A stretch of DNA of 64,000 bases, taken from contig CP121688.1 of assembly GCA_038396625.1 (NCBI GenBank), positions 2,232,001 through 2,296,000 of the forward strand, in the 5' to 3' direction. This document shows positions 1-8,637 of this stretch, one piece after another. Every line of letters begins with the position of its first letter. The first letter of the stretch is position 1. The DNA is from G038396625 sp038396625. GTDB lineage: Bacteria; Bacillota; Clostridia; Peptostreptococcales; Thermotaleaceae. A program made the position numbers and the translations under genes. The notes beneath the pieces were generated by a model. That model saw nothing but the letters and a program-made list of their open reading frames with translations, made no database searches and was not told the origin of the DNA.

Positions 1-232
1 CTGACACACTACTGTGCACTGGTACTGAAACAAATGCTTTTGCTTCCCCAATTTTCTGTCCTACTTTTACCTTGTCTCCAACTTGAACCAATGCTTCACA
101 AGGTGCTCCAATGTGCTGTTGTAATGGTATAACAACACGGTTTGGTTCTTTTGCTTTTTCTACCTTCAAACTTGCTGTTGCTTCCTTATAGTGCGGAGGA
201 TGTACCCCCCCTCTAAAGGTTAAGAAATTCAT
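1..232 (-). CDS. rnfC: Electron transport complex subunit RnfC, N-terminal part (truncated by window edge)
   Basis: The reverse strand encodes the first 77 residues of an RnfC-like protein, starting MNFLTFRGGVHPP, with the characteristic GG(I/V)HPP motif and a biotinyl-lipoyl-like segment (QVGDKVKVGQKIGEA). RnfC is the peripheral NADH- and Fe-S-binding subunit of the ion-pumping ferredoxin:NAD oxidoreductase at the cytoplasmic membrane. The ATG has an AAGGGGTG ribosome site. In clostridia rnfC opens the rnfCDGEAB operon, so the other subunits should lie beyond the left edge. A promoter about 250 bases upstream implies a long leader. Confidence 0.9.
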   Translation of the reverse strand, partial: MNFLTFRGGVHPPHYKEATASLKVEKAKEPNRVVIPLQQHIGAPCEALVQVGDKVKVGQKIGEAKAFVSVPVHSSVS

Positions 233-490
233 AAATGCTCACCCCTTATTTCATAAAATAGTTCTAATATTAATTCTACCAATGAAGTGTAATTCTCAAT
301 AGGTAAATATAAAACACACAGACTGAATTGAGCTGGACGTTTATCTACTGCATGGTAGAACATTTAATAGACAACACTGCCTTTCATTTTCTATTGTATA
401 CTGTATAATTATTTAAAAATGAAAAGCTTTTCAAAAGCTATGCTGCTTTTTTTGAAAACAAATGAATGTAACTTAGAACTATACTCTACT
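233..490 (-). other. Long untranslated leader of rnfC
   Basis: No gene is visible between the rnfC start and its best promoter. The stretch contains a self-complementary AAAAGCTTTT element near 421-440 but no riboswitch that I recognise. If the promoter call is right, this DNA is transcribed as a leader of about 250 nucleotides. Confidence 0.4.
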
Positions 491-519
491 ATATTAACTT
501 TTATACGTAAAAAAGTCAA
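491..519 (-). promoter_or_regulatory. Sigma-A-type promoter for rnfC
   Basis: On the reverse strand TTGACT (514-519) and TAATAT (491-496) are separated by exactly 17 bases. This fits a vegetative promoter reading toward rnfC and would give a leader of roughly 250 nucleotides. A second weaker candidate (TTGAAA near the GAAAAGCTTTTC palindrome around 420-435) could shorten that leader. Confidence 0.65.
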
Positions 520-616
520 TGAAACTCCTTTATATATCAATAAAAAACGTTAAATTTTTAACATTTTATTTTTTTTGAATGTTTTGCATACTTTTTTACT
601 CCAATTGTCTGTAGAA

Positions 617-646
617 GTAAAAAAAAACCACTTTACACAAGTGATT
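617..646 (-). terminator. Intrinsic terminator after ygiQ
   Basis: Read on the reverse strand, AATCACTT and AAGTGGTT form an 8-bp stem (one G-U pair) around a 5-base loop and are followed by a run of nine T. It lies about 30 bases after the ygiQ stop codon. Confidence 0.8.
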
Positions 647-674
647 TTCTTCTATTTACAAGCGATTAATCATT

Positions 675-2567
675 TTATTTTCTTTTATTTCCTTTAATTT
701 TTTTATGCGATTTCATAGGTTTTTGATGTTTGGTTCTATTGTTAGAAGTTTTATACTTCTTACTGTTTTCTTTAGGTTTAATAAAGCATTTTGGACCATA
801 TCCAACAAGATCATCTCTTCCTGCTAATATCAGAGCTTCTTTTACTAAATCATAGTTTTTAGGATTCTTATATTGCAGCAGTGCCCTTTGCATCGCTTTT
901 TCATGTGGTCTTTTTGGTACATACACTGGCTTCATATTTCTAGGATCTAGTTCCGTATAAAACATACAAGTGGATAACGTCCCTGGGGTAGGATAAAAAT
1001 CTTGTACTTGTTCTGGCTGATACTTTATATCCCTTAAATATTCTGCCATCTCAATAGCTGCATTTAAATCACTTCCAGGATGACTAGACATTAAATAAGG
1101 AACCAAAAACTGATTTTTTCCTAAGTTTTTGTTGACTTTATAATATTTATCTACAAATGCATCATAAACCTCTCTTTTAGGTTTTCCCATTAATGCTAAT
1201 ACTTTAGGAGATACATGTTCAGGTGCAACCTTTAGCTGCCCACTCACATGATGTTCACATAATTCTTTTAAAAATTCCGCTCTCTTTTTATCTGCCATAA
1301 TATAATCATATCTCAAGCCTGATCGAATAAAAACTTTTTTTATGCCCTTTAATTTTCGAAGCTTTCTTAAGAGCTGTAAATATTCATCATGATCTAGTTT
1401 TAGATTTTTACATGGTTTAGGATAAAGACATTGTTTGTTTTTACAAGTTCCTTCCTTTTTTTGCTTTTCACATGCAACATGCCTAAAATTTGCAGTCGGT
1501 CCTCCTACATCGTGTATATATCCCTTAAATTCTTTATTTTCTATAATTTTTTCTGCTTCTTCAATAATCGATTCGTGACTTCTACTTTGAATAACTCTCC
1601 CTTGGTGGAATGTTAAAGCGCAGAAAGAGCAACTTCCAAAGCACCCCCTTTGACTAATAATGCTGTGTTTTACCTCTGTTATAGCAGGGACTCCGCCAAA
1701 TTGCTCATATATTGGATGATAGTTTCTTACATAAGGTAAACCATAGATTCTATCAAGCTCCACTCGTGTTAGAGGCATTACTGGAGGATTTTGTACAATA
1801 TACGTATTACTGTGTTCTTGCACCAATACCTTTCCTCTAACACTATCCTGTTCTTCATATTGAATCTTAAATGCACGAGCATAAGCAACCTTATCCTGGG
1901 ATATTTCTTGGAATGAAGGTACTTCAATATAATCATAAACATTCTCTAAATTATCTACCTTATAACAAGTTCCAGAAATATGGCGAATATATTTTATATC
2001 TAATCCATTTTTTAAATTCTCTCCAATTTCTAATATTTGTTTTTCTCCCATACCAAATACTAATAAATCCGCTTCACTATCAAACAAAATAGACCTTCTA
2101 ACCTTGTCATCCCAATAATCATAATGAGCAAATCTTCGCAAACTTGCTTCAATACCACCAAGAATGATTGAAACTTTTTTAAAAGCTTGTCTTACCATAT
2201 TTGTATATACAATTGTAGCGCGATCTGGCCTTAAGCCCATTTTACCGCCAGGAGAATAAAAATCTTTTTGCCGTTTTTTCTTACTTACCGTATAGTGATT
2301 AACCATAGAATCAATGTTTCCAGCAGTAATTAAAAAAGCTAATTTAGGTCGTCCTAATTGTTTAAAATCTTTTGTATTGCGCCAATTAGGCTGTGCAATA
2401 ATTCCAACTCTATATCCTGCATCCTCTAGTACTCTAGAAATCACTGCAGTTCCAAAACTAGGATGATCTATATATGCATCCCCAGTAATAATGATAAAAT
2501 CTAATTGTTCCCAGCCCCTTTTTTCCATATCTGCTTTAGATATAGGTAAAAAATTGTTGTCTCTCAT
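675..2567 (-). CDS. ygiQ: YgiQ family radical SAM protein (UPF0313)
   Basis: The protein (630 residues) belongs to the YgiQ/UPF0313 radical SAM family, whose biochemical role is still unknown. The family opening (FLPISKADMEKRGW and a GDAYIDHPSFG segment) is present, and the [4Fe-4S]/SAM motif CFGSCSFC (C-x3-C-x2-C) lies about halfway along. The tail is very basic and Lys/Asn-rich, as is common for YgiQ. I chose the ATG at 2567 rather than the one at 2585: it has a GTGAG-like ribosome site and matches the usual family start. The gene stands alone with its own terminator. Confidence 0.93.
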   Translation of the reverse strand: MRDNNFLPISKADMEKRGWEQLDFIIITGDAYIDHPSFGTAVISRVLEDAGYRVGIIAQPNWRNTKDFKQLGRPKLAFLITAGNIDSMVNHYTVSKKKRQKDFYSPGGKMGLRPDRATIVYTNMVRQAFKKVSIILGGIEASLRRFAHYDYWDDKVRRSILFDSEADLLVFGMGEKQILEIGENLKNGLDIKYIRHISGTCYKVDNLENVYDYIEVPSFQEISQDKVAYARAFKIQYEEQDSVRGKVLVQEHSNTYIVQNPPVMPLTRVELDRIYGLPYVRNYHPIYEQFGGVPAITEVKHSIISQRGCFGSCSFCALTFHQGRVIQSRSHESIIEEAEKIIENKEFKGYIHDVGGPTANFRHVACEKQKKEGTCKNKQCLYPKPCKNLKLDHDEYLQLLRKLRKLKGIKKVFIRSGLRYDYIMADKKRAEFLKELCEHHVSGQLKVAPEHVSPKVLALMGKPKREVYDAFVDKYYKVNKNLGKNQFLVPYLMSSHPGSDLNAAIEMAEYLRDIKYQPEQVQDFYPTPGTLSTCMFYTELDPRNMKPVYVPKRPHEKAMQRALLQYKNPKNYDLVKEALILAGRDDLVGYGPKCFIKPKENSKKYKTSNNRTKHQKPMKSHKKIKGNKRK

Positions 2568-2710
2568 TTTTTCACTCACTCTCATTTTATTTACAATCTA
2601 TTCATAGCTAGATTTATTCTATCAGATATATTGTAGCATAACAAAGACGTTTCACATTATACAAATTACATTTATCTTGTAACATTTAAAATCATCTTAA
2701 AGTATCAGCA

Positions 2711-2735
2711 AAAAAGACCTCCAAAGAGGTCTTTT
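2711..2735 (-). terminator. Intrinsic terminator after UPF0180 gene
   Basis: GACCTC and GAGGTC form a stem with flanking A/T pairs, overlapping the stop codon of the UPF0180 gene. On the reverse strand the stem is followed by TTTTTT. Confidence 0.85.
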
Positions 2736-2992
2736 CAACTAAGGCGATTGTTTAGTTCTTTATGTATATCCTCTACACTCATCCCCTTAGCATTAATAAC
2801 AAATGCTTTTGTATTTGTGTCATGCATCCCTAAGAAGTTACTATTTTGTCCGGAAACTACCATCGCATCAAAATCCTTAGCATTTGATTGTGTACTTTCA
2901 ATATCCGTAACATCATAACCTCGATTACGAAGATAGTCTTTTACATTTTCTAAGGATTGCTCAACAGCTATTTTTTTCATGGTATAATACAC
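2735..2992 (-). CDS. UPF0180 (YkuS-like) small protein
   Basis: An 85-residue protein of the UPF0180/YkuS family; the function of the family is unknown. It shows the family pattern: an N-terminal helix (VKDYLRNRGYDV), a central strand with a VVSG motif, and a C-terminal helix after VINAKGMSVEDI. The ATG has a strong AGGAGGTG ribosome site and a terminator sits directly on the stop codon, so it looks monocistronic. Two more UPF0180 genes are nearby (5942-6229 and a two-domain version at 21585-22145). Confidence 0.85.
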   Translation of the reverse strand: MYYTMKKIAVEQSLENVKDYLRNRGYDVTDIESTQSNAKDFDAMVVSGQNSNFLGMHDTNTKAFVINAKGMSVEDIHKELNNRLS

Positions 2993-3131
2993 CTCCTAAA
3001 ATATACGATCATGCATTTTTATTATTCGTATATAGAAAGTAAAATATACCTGTTTAAAATGATGCTATCTGTCACGATATACTTGGCTCCAGTTATTTAT
3101 TTCTATATTTTTCTTTTATATTTATTAGTAC

Positions 3132-4136
3132 TTAGATTTTCTGACTACTCTTTCTTTCCACTAACTTATGGGGCAAAATAACAATATCACTGTCAATCTC
3201 TTCATTATTTATCTTTTTGACAATCATTCTAATTGCAACGGCGCCAATATCATAAAGGGGTTGATGAATGGTAGTCAGATTAGGTCTATATATAGAAGCC
3301 AATTTTATATCATTAAAACCCACTACTGATACATCATCGGGTACTTTATATCCATTATCTAATAAACAATTTATTGCTCCAATCGCCATGACATCACTGG
3401 TAGCAAAAATCGCTGTTGGTAAGGTATTGTTGTTGACATAATTCTGCACAATTTCATAGCTTTTTTCTAACTTAAAATGACCATATTTTACTAGATTTTC
3501 ATCTACTTCAATACCATGTTCTTGTAATGCTTTTTTATATCCTTTGTATTGTGCTAACCCAAATGCATCAAGATCTAAACTATTTCGAATCAATGCAATA
3601 TTTTTGTGTCCATTTTCAATAAGATAAGTTGTCATTTCGTAGGCTGCTTTAAAATTATCTATTGATACAGAAGGAATATGCAATTTACTTGTATTTCGAT
3701 TAATAAGTACTACTGGTATATCTGTGTCTACAAGATATGCAACTAACCTATCCTCGAGTTTCCAGGTCATAAATATAATACCTTCTACTTGTTTTGCTGT
3801 TAACAAGTTAAGATATCTTAGCTCTTGTTCCACATCTCCATAAGTGCTGCATAATATAATATCATATCCATACATTTTTCCAATTTCTTCTATACCACTT
3901 AGAATCTCCCCAATAAAAGCATTAGATATATCAGGTACAACCACTCCAATAAGCTGACTTTTTCTCATAACCAAACTTCTAGCTACAGGATTTGGTGTGT
4001 ATCCAGTTTCTTCAATGACTTTTAAAACTTTTTGACGTATCTCACTACTAACAGGTTTAGAGTTGTTTATAACTCTAGAAACAGTCGAAATTGAAACACC
4101 TGCCTTCCTCGCCACATCTTTTATCGTTACACTCAT
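3132..4136 (-). CDS. LacI/GalR family transcriptional regulator
   Basis: A 334-residue regulator. Residues 1-50 form a LacI helix-turn-helix and hinge (TIKDVARKAGVSISTVSRV, then NPVARSL), followed by a periplasmic-binding-protein-like effector domain with the usual GFNDI and TTIHQP segments of the CcpA/PurR type. I start at the ATG at 4136: the GTG at 4145 lies inside the GGAGTG ribosome site, which is 8 bases from this ATG. No sugar operon is adjacent, so the ligand and targets cannot be inferred. Repeats around its promoter suggest self-regulation, but this is speculative. Confidence 0.92.
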   Translation of the reverse strand: MSVTIKDVARKAGVSISTVSRVINNSKPVSSEIRQKVLKVIEETGYTPNPVARSLVMRKSQLIGVVVPDISNAFIGEILSGIEEIGKMYGYDIILCSTYGDVEQELRYLNLLTAKQVEGIIFMTWKLEDRLVAYLVDTDIPVVLINRNTSKLHIPSVSIDNFKAAYEMTTYLIENGHKNIALIRNSLDLDAFGLAQYKGYKKALQEHGIEVDENLVKYGHFKLEKSYEIVQNYVNNNTLPTAIFATSDVMAIGAINCLLDNGYKVPDDVSVVGFNDIKLASIYRPNLTTIHQPLYDIGAVAIRMIVKKINNEEIDSDIVILPHKLVERKSSQKI

Positions 4137-4218
4137 ACTTTTCACTCCAATTAAGATATATTTTGATTTTAAGTATTTTTTAGTTTCTCAATTCAAAAAA
4201 ACAAAGTATTTTATAAGT

Positions 4219-4247
4219 ATTATACACATAAATTCATCTTGTTACAA
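4219..4247 (-). promoter_or_regulatory. Promoter of the LacI-family gene
   Basis: On the reverse strand TTGTAA (4242-4247) and TATAAT (4219-4224) are 17 bases apart. An AAGTATTTTT repeat overlaps or flanks the promoter at about 4171, 4204 and 4248. Confidence 0.65.
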
Positions 4248-4556
4248 AGTATTTTTACATGAATTTAAAAATTTACTATATAATGCAATAAATATGCTAC
4301 ATATTATATTTTAGAATCCCTATCAACTTTTCCATAGTAAATTCCTATTCATGCAACAACGTTTATACAACTTATATAGATGATTTCTTTTTTAAATCAT
4401 CGAAATCAATATATTCTTATACATTGGATTCGAATCATTGTTTATATCTATTTTTAAAAAACTGATTTGATATGAATAAATTATAATTAGAAAAAGGATT
4501 TAAAGAAATAATGTAGAAATGTAGTAAATGATATTATCCATTGGAAGTGAGGTCGC
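4248..4556. other. Intergenic region between the LacI-type gene and the M23 peptidase gene
   Basis: No coding sequence is evident. The stretch is very AT-rich and includes an 8-bp hairpin (GATGATTT/AAATCATC, about 4379-4402) and a TATAAT at 4482-4487 that may be the -10 element for the M23 gene, though no good -35 partner was seen. Confidence 0.3.
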
Positions 4557-5519
4557 ATGTTGATGGATTTTTACAAAAAATTTAAGCGTTTTACAGATGA
4601 ATACCTATCGATTATGATTGTTCCTCATTCAGGAAAAAGTATTCGACAACTCAAGCTAAGAAAAAGTTTTGTGTATTCTTTTTTGGCAATTACTGCTACC
4701 ATGGTCGTTGGCGTTTTTACCGCTTTATTCTTTTTCATGACTACCCATATAGATCTAAAACATGAAATTCAGATGAGATCAAATGATTTATCTAAACTTG
4801 AAGAGATAAACATGGAACAAGAGAGAGAAATTTATGATCTAAAAAATAGGACAAGCGCCATATCTCAAAAACTATCCGCGTTGAATGCATTAGAACTTCA
4901 AGTAAGAAGTTTGGTAGGCTTAAAAAAAGACACTAATCTTTCTACATCTAAACCCTCTTCTAGATCTGCTATTAGAAGCAAACTTTCATTAGAAAGCAAT
5001 TCTATAAATGAATCATCCCAAACGATCGATCAGACTTTAGAAGTTCTTAGCTCTGCAATGGACCAAGAGGTAAATAATCTAAACAACTTGATTAATGATG
5101 TTACTGTACAGTTGAAATTTTTAAATGCAAAACCTGATAGAAAGCCTGCATCAGGTAAAATTGCTTCTAAATTCGGATATAGAGTCTCCCCTATTAACGG
5201 CAAATCACAATTTCATAAAGGTATTGATATTGCTAATGCACATGGTACAAATATTTTTGCAGCAGGTACTGGAATTGTTACTTTTTCGGGCTGGAACTCT
5301 GGTTATGGTAAAACAATTATTATATCTCATGGATATGGGTATCGGAGTGTATATGCTCATAATTCTAAAAATCTTGTTGAAGTAGGTGATAAAGTTAATA
5401 AAGGCGATGTTATTGCCAAGATGGGTAGTACAGGTAAAAGCACAGGTCCCCATGTTCACTTTGAAATTCATTACAAAGGAGAACAAATAAATCCACAAAA
5501 TCTTTTGGTGCAAGAGTAA
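4557..5519 (+). CDS. M23 (LytM-type) cell-wall endopeptidase, membrane anchored
   Basis: A 320-residue protein with a short cytoplasmic N-terminus, one transmembrane helix at about residues 39-62, a coiled-coil stretch to about residue 110, and a C-terminal M23 domain. The zinc motifs are intact: HKGID (H-x3-D) and HVHFEIH (H-x-H). It should cleave peptidoglycan crosslinks outside the membrane. The bactofilin gene follows 16 bases downstream; M23 peptidase plus bactofilin is a recurrent pair in cell-shape control in other bacteria (Helicobacter, Caulobacter), so a shape or septum role is a reasonable inference. Confidence 0.92.
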   Translation: MLMDFYKKFKRFTDEYLSIMIVPHSGKSIRQLKLRKSFVYSFLAITATMVVGVFTALFFFMTTHIDLKHEIQMRSNDLSKLEEINMEQEREIYDLKNRTSAISQKLSALNALELQVRSLVGLKKDTNLSTSKPSSRSAIRSKLSLESNSINESSQTIDQTLEVLSSAMDQEVNNLNNLINDVTVQLKFLNAKPDRKPASGKIASKFGYRVSPINGKSQFHKGIDIANAHGTNIFAAGTGIVTFSGWNSGYGKTIIISHGYGYRSVYAHNSKNLVEVGDKVNKGDVIAKMGSTGKSTGPHVHFEIHYKGEQINPQNLLVQE

Positions 5520-5535
5520 TTTTTAAGGAGGGAAT

Positions 5536-5940
5536 ATGAAAATGTTCAAAAAATCCGATATGACTGTCAATGAAAAATTTGATACGTTAATTGGTAAGAA
5601 CTCTAAGTTTGAAGGAAAGCTTGATGCGGAAGGCACTGTTCGTATTGATGGTGAATTTCATGGTAATATCAAAGTAATTGGTGACCTTATTGTTGGTGAG
5701 GAAGGTAAAATGCTTGGAGATGTTTCAGCAAGTAATATCATTATATCTGGGATTGTGGAAGGGAATATTATTGCTTCAAATCAGCTTACAATTACTAACA
5801 CAGCAACAGTATTAGGTGATATTCATATCACAAGCCTTATCGTTGAAGAAAAAGCAATTTTTCAAGGCCAATGTACAATGAAAAAAGAAGTCATTGATGA
5901 CAATGTCTCTACATTAAACTCTAAAATAGCACAGGCGTGA
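5536..5940 (+). CDS. Bactofilin (polymer-forming cytoskeletal protein)
   Basis: A 134-residue bactofilin. Its centre is a right-handed beta-helix rich in GxxxGN and I/V repeats (FEGKLDAEGTVRIDGEF, GNIKVIGDLIVGEEGK and so on), flanked by short unstructured ends, as in BacA/CcmA proteins. It probably assembles into membrane-associated filaments that localise the co-transcribed M23 peptidase. Two ATG codons (5536, 5542) lie 4 and 10 bases after GGAGG; the choice between them is not decisive. Confidence 0.92.
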   Translation: MKMFKKSDMTVNEKFDTLIGKNSKFEGKLDAEGTVRIDGEFHGNIKVIGDLIVGEEGKMLGDVSASNIIISGIVEGNIIASNQLTITNTATVLGDIHITSLIVEEKAIFQGQCTMKKEVIDDNVSTLNSKIAQA

Positions 5941-5962
5941 TTTAAACACGCCTTTTTATTTT
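5933..5962. terminator. Shared terminator between bactofilin and UPF0180 genes
   Basis: AGGCGTG (5933-5939) pairs with CACGCCT (5947-5953), followed on the + strand by TTTTATTTT. The stop codons of the two convergent genes lie within the hairpin, so it probably serves both. Confidence 0.85.
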
Positions 5963-6229
5963 GTCCTGTATTATATCTACTACTTCCTGCAGCGTTTTAT
6001 TTGCAGCATTTACCATAAATATATCATCATAGGCTTTCTTATGGTCTTCATTATAGTCTATCATAGTAATATCTCCGATTTCAGCCCAGTGCGTATCTAC
6101 TCCTGAGTAAACAACTACTGAGGCATCTTTCATTATTTTTTCCATACCTACAACTTGGTAGCCTTCTTTTTTCAAAGTCTTTGCTATATCATCCAATCCA
6201 TTTTGAACTGCTATTGTATCTTTTTTCAT
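5942..6229 (-). CDS. UPF0180 (YkuS-like) small protein
   Basis: A 95-residue UPF0180-family member, divergent from the copy at 2735-2992 but with the same plan: an N-terminal helix ending KEGYQVVG, a VVYSGVD strand, and a C-terminal VNAANKTLQEVVDII helix. The VYSGVDTHW segment resembles the SGVDEDW of the two-domain protein at 21585-22145 more than the first copy. Function unknown. An AGGTCAGCC ribosome-like site precedes the ATG. Confidence 0.8.
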   Translation of the reverse strand: MKKDTIAVQNGLDDIAKTLKKEGYQVVGMEKIMKDASVVVYSGVDTHWAEIGDITMIDYNEDHKKAYDDIFMVNAANKTLQEVVDIIQDKIKRRV

Positions 6230-6344
6230 TATGGCTGACCTCCCACTACCTTGATCCCTGATACTGTTTTTGTCTATTCGTTTATTTTAGTATTGAACAG
6301 ATATTTTTTTTTATACCTAATACAATTTTCAACGTATACTTCCT

Positions 6345-7241
6345 CTACGGTGTTATAATATCTATTGCTTTCGGTATCACTTCAATAACAGCTGGTAGCA
6401 TTCCCCTTTGTTCTCCATCTAAATCTAAATCTATTCGTTCATCTCCAAAGCATTTCAATTCGATCTTTGATGTCTGGATATATTTAACTTTAGGATGATA
6501 GATATGTTCCCCTTTCATCATTTGAACAAATAATGAAAAGATCTGCGACAAATCAGATTTTTTAATAATACAAACATCTAATAATCCATCATCAGTCTTT
6601 GCCTTTGGTGCAATTTTTTTAAATCCACCTACCGTTGGGCTATTCATAACAAGAAACATTAAAATGTCTTCTTGCATTTTCATTTCTCCAGCATTGATTT
6701 CTAGGCTTATACTTTGGAACATCTGCTTTGGAATTTCTTTCATTCCCTCTACATAATATGCAAATCTACCTAACACAGTTTTAAATTCTGAAGATACCTT
6801 ATATCCTACATTTGTTAAAAGGCCTCCTGCTGCTACATTCATAAAGTACTGATCATTTACTTTTCCAACATCTACTTTTACTTTTTTATTGTTCTTAATC
6901 ATTTGTGCAAAACCTTCTGCATCCTTAGGTATTTCCATCCAATTAGCGAAATCATTTACCGTACCTGCAGGCAATATAGCAATAGGCGTTTTGTTTTGAC
7001 TCTTCATGACACCATTTACTACCTCATTAACTGTTCCATCTCCTCCTACAGCGATAATTAGGTCATACTCACCTTGTTTCATTTTTTCTACTTCCTGTAG
7101 CCCATCAAATTTTGTTTTTGTTGTGAATACGTCTACATATTTTACAATTCCTTTTAAAATCAAATTTCCAATCATTCGATCTAAATTTTGTTGTACAATT
7201 TGTTTTCCAGATGAAGGATTAAGAATAAATTTAACCTTCAA
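6345..7241 (-). CDS. YegS/BmrU-type diacylglycerol/lipid kinase
   Basis: A 298-residue DagK-family lipid kinase. The ATP-binding hallmark GGDGTVNEVVNG is at about residues 65-76 and the substrate-site motif GTVNDFA at about 92-98. It probably phosphorylates diacylglycerol recycled from lipoteichoic acid or membrane turnover, at the inner membrane face. Start choice: TTG at 7241 lies 6 bases after a perfect AGGAGG; the longer reading from GTG at 7265 would put that site inside the gene. The gene is flanked by its own promoter-sized gaps and is probably monocistronic. Confidence 0.9.
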   Translation of the reverse strand: MKVKFILNPSSGKQIVQQNLDRMIGNLILKGIVKYVDVFTTKTKFDGLQEVEKMKQGEYDLIIAVGGDGTVNEVVNGVMKSQNKTPIAILPAGTVNDFANWMEIPKDAEGFAQMIKNNKKVKVDVGKVNDQYFMNVAAGGLLTNVGYKVSSEFKTVLGRFAYYVEGMKEIPKQMFQSISLEINAGEMKMQEDILMFLVMNSPTVGGFKKIAPKAKTDDGLLDVCIIKKSDLSQIFSLFVQMMKGEHIYHPKVKYIQTSKIELKCFGDERIDLDLDGEQRGMLPAVIEVIPKAIDIITP

Positions 7242-7340
7242 TTTATCCCTCCTCTCGCTACACACAAGGGTTTACTGACTCATTCTATTTTTCACATTTA
7301 TTCATTATTTAATACCCCAAAGCAAAATTGATAAACATAA

Positions 7341-7374
7341 GCAAAGGATATTGCCAAATGGAAATATCCTTTGC
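7341..7374 (-). terminator. Hairpin after the alanine-dehydrogenase-like gene
   Basis: GCAAAGGATATT (7341-7352) and AATATCCTTTGC (7363-7374) form a perfect 12-bp stem about 70 bases past the gene end. The T-tract is poor on both strands, so termination efficiency is uncertain. Confidence 0.5.
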
Positions 7375-7444
7375 TAACTATAGATACAGGTTATATTTTT
7401 ATATGAATACTTTTTGATTATTTGTTCAATAACAGAACAAAAAC

Positions 7445-8557
7445 CTAAAACGCCATTTCAAAGGATGAATAAGAAATTCCAAAATTTTGAGCTGCCTGTT
7501 TATGAAGCAAATGTCCGTCATAAATACACAAACCTTTTCTCAAACTATCATCATTTAAAATTGCTTTTTTAAAACCTTCTTCACTCAATTTTTCAATATA
7601 TGGCAAAGTTAGATCCGTCAAGACAAAAGTAGATGTTTTGGGTACACTCCCTGGTAGATTTGGAATAGCACAATGGATGATTCCCTCTACAACATAAGTT
7701 GGTTTTATATAATTTGTGGGTTTAGAAGTTTCTATTGTACCGTTTTCATCACAAGCGACGTCAAAAATCACACTATTTTTTTGCATTTTTTTAATCATTT
7801 CTATAGTAACGATATGTTTCGTTTTGTCTCCTATTTGATCAATTGTGTTAATAAGCAGATCCACTTTTGTTAATTGCTGTGCTAATTTTTCATTAGTGAA
7901 ATTTAAATAAGCAGCACTTTTTCTTAATTTGCTTTTAAGCTCCCTTAGTCTATGGATGCTTTTATCAAAAATAGTCACATTACATCCAATTCCTAATGCA
8001 ATCTCTGCTGCACTATAGGCTGCATTACCTGCACCTAAAATTACAACTTCTGCAGGACTAATGCCAGGTATTGCTCCTAGCATAACTCCTTTTCCTTCTT
8101 GTACCTTCTGTAAAAACATCGATCCCATAAGTACTGCCATCCTACCTGCAATTTCACTCATAGGAATCAGCAAGGTTTTTTTACCTTTACTGTCTGTAAC
8201 TCCTTCATATGCAATGGCAATTGCTTTTTTTCTCAAAAAAACCCTTGTTAATTCTTCATTTTTTTCTGGTAAAATATAAGAAAAAACAATTTGTCCTTCT
8301 TTTACCCAGTTCAGTTCTTCTCCAATAGGGGGATTTACTTTTATAATTAACTCTGATAATGAATATATATTTTTAATTCCATTGACAATAATGCCACCCG
8401 CTTCTTGATACATTTCATCAGATATCCCACTATTTTCACCTGCACCGGTGCAAATATATACCTCATGTCCCAATTCCGTAAGTCTTTTCACACCTTTTTC
8501 TGTCATACCTACTCTTGATTCGCCATTGATAATTTCTTTAGGCACTCCAAGCCTCAT
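7445..8557 (-). CDS. Alanine dehydrogenase family protein with altered active site
   Basis: At 370 residues this matches alanine dehydrogenase along its whole length: N-terminal GVPKEI and ESRVGMT (substrate Arg kept), KVNPP (substrate Lys kept), PMSEIAGRMA, a Rossmann motif GAGNAAYSA, a VACDENG segment keeping the catalytic Asp, and LPGSVPKTST. The catalytic His of classical Ald (about residue 96, in YLHLA) is replaced: the aligned segment reads FSYILPEKN, with Leu at that site. It may be a specialised or non-canonical amino-acid dehydrogenase rather than true Ald. RBS is AAGGAGG. It lies 80 bases downstream of a MocR regulator on the same strand, so co-transcription is likely. Confidence 0.8.
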   Translation of the reverse strand: MRLGVPKEIINGESRVGMTEKGVKRLTELGHEVYICTGAGENSGISDEMYQEAGGIIVNGIKNIYSLSELIIKVNPPIGEELNWVKEGQIVFSYILPEKNEELTRVFLRKKAIAIAYEGVTDSKGKKTLLIPMSEIAGRMAVLMGSMFLQKVQEGKGVMLGAIPGISPAEVVILGAGNAAYSAAEIALGIGCNVTIFDKSIHRLRELKSKLRKSAAYLNFTNEKLAQQLTKVDLLINTIDQIGDKTKHIVTIEMIKKMQKNSVIFDVACDENGTIETSKPTNYIKPTYVVEGIIHCAIPNLPGSVPKTSTFVLTDLTLPYIEKLSEEGFKKAILNDDSLRKGLCIYDGHLLHKQAAQNFGISYSSFEMAF

Positions 8558-8637
8558 ACATATCCTCCTTCTTATCTCATTCTTATATATTTATTATTAG
8601 AATATGTACTTTATACCTATGTAGTGCCTTTCATCTA

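Noticed and set aside
2957..3181. Hydrophobic 74-codon frame on the + strand
   Set aside because: AT-rich intergenic DNA read as Phe/Tyr/Ile, overlapping two real genes, with no ribosome site.
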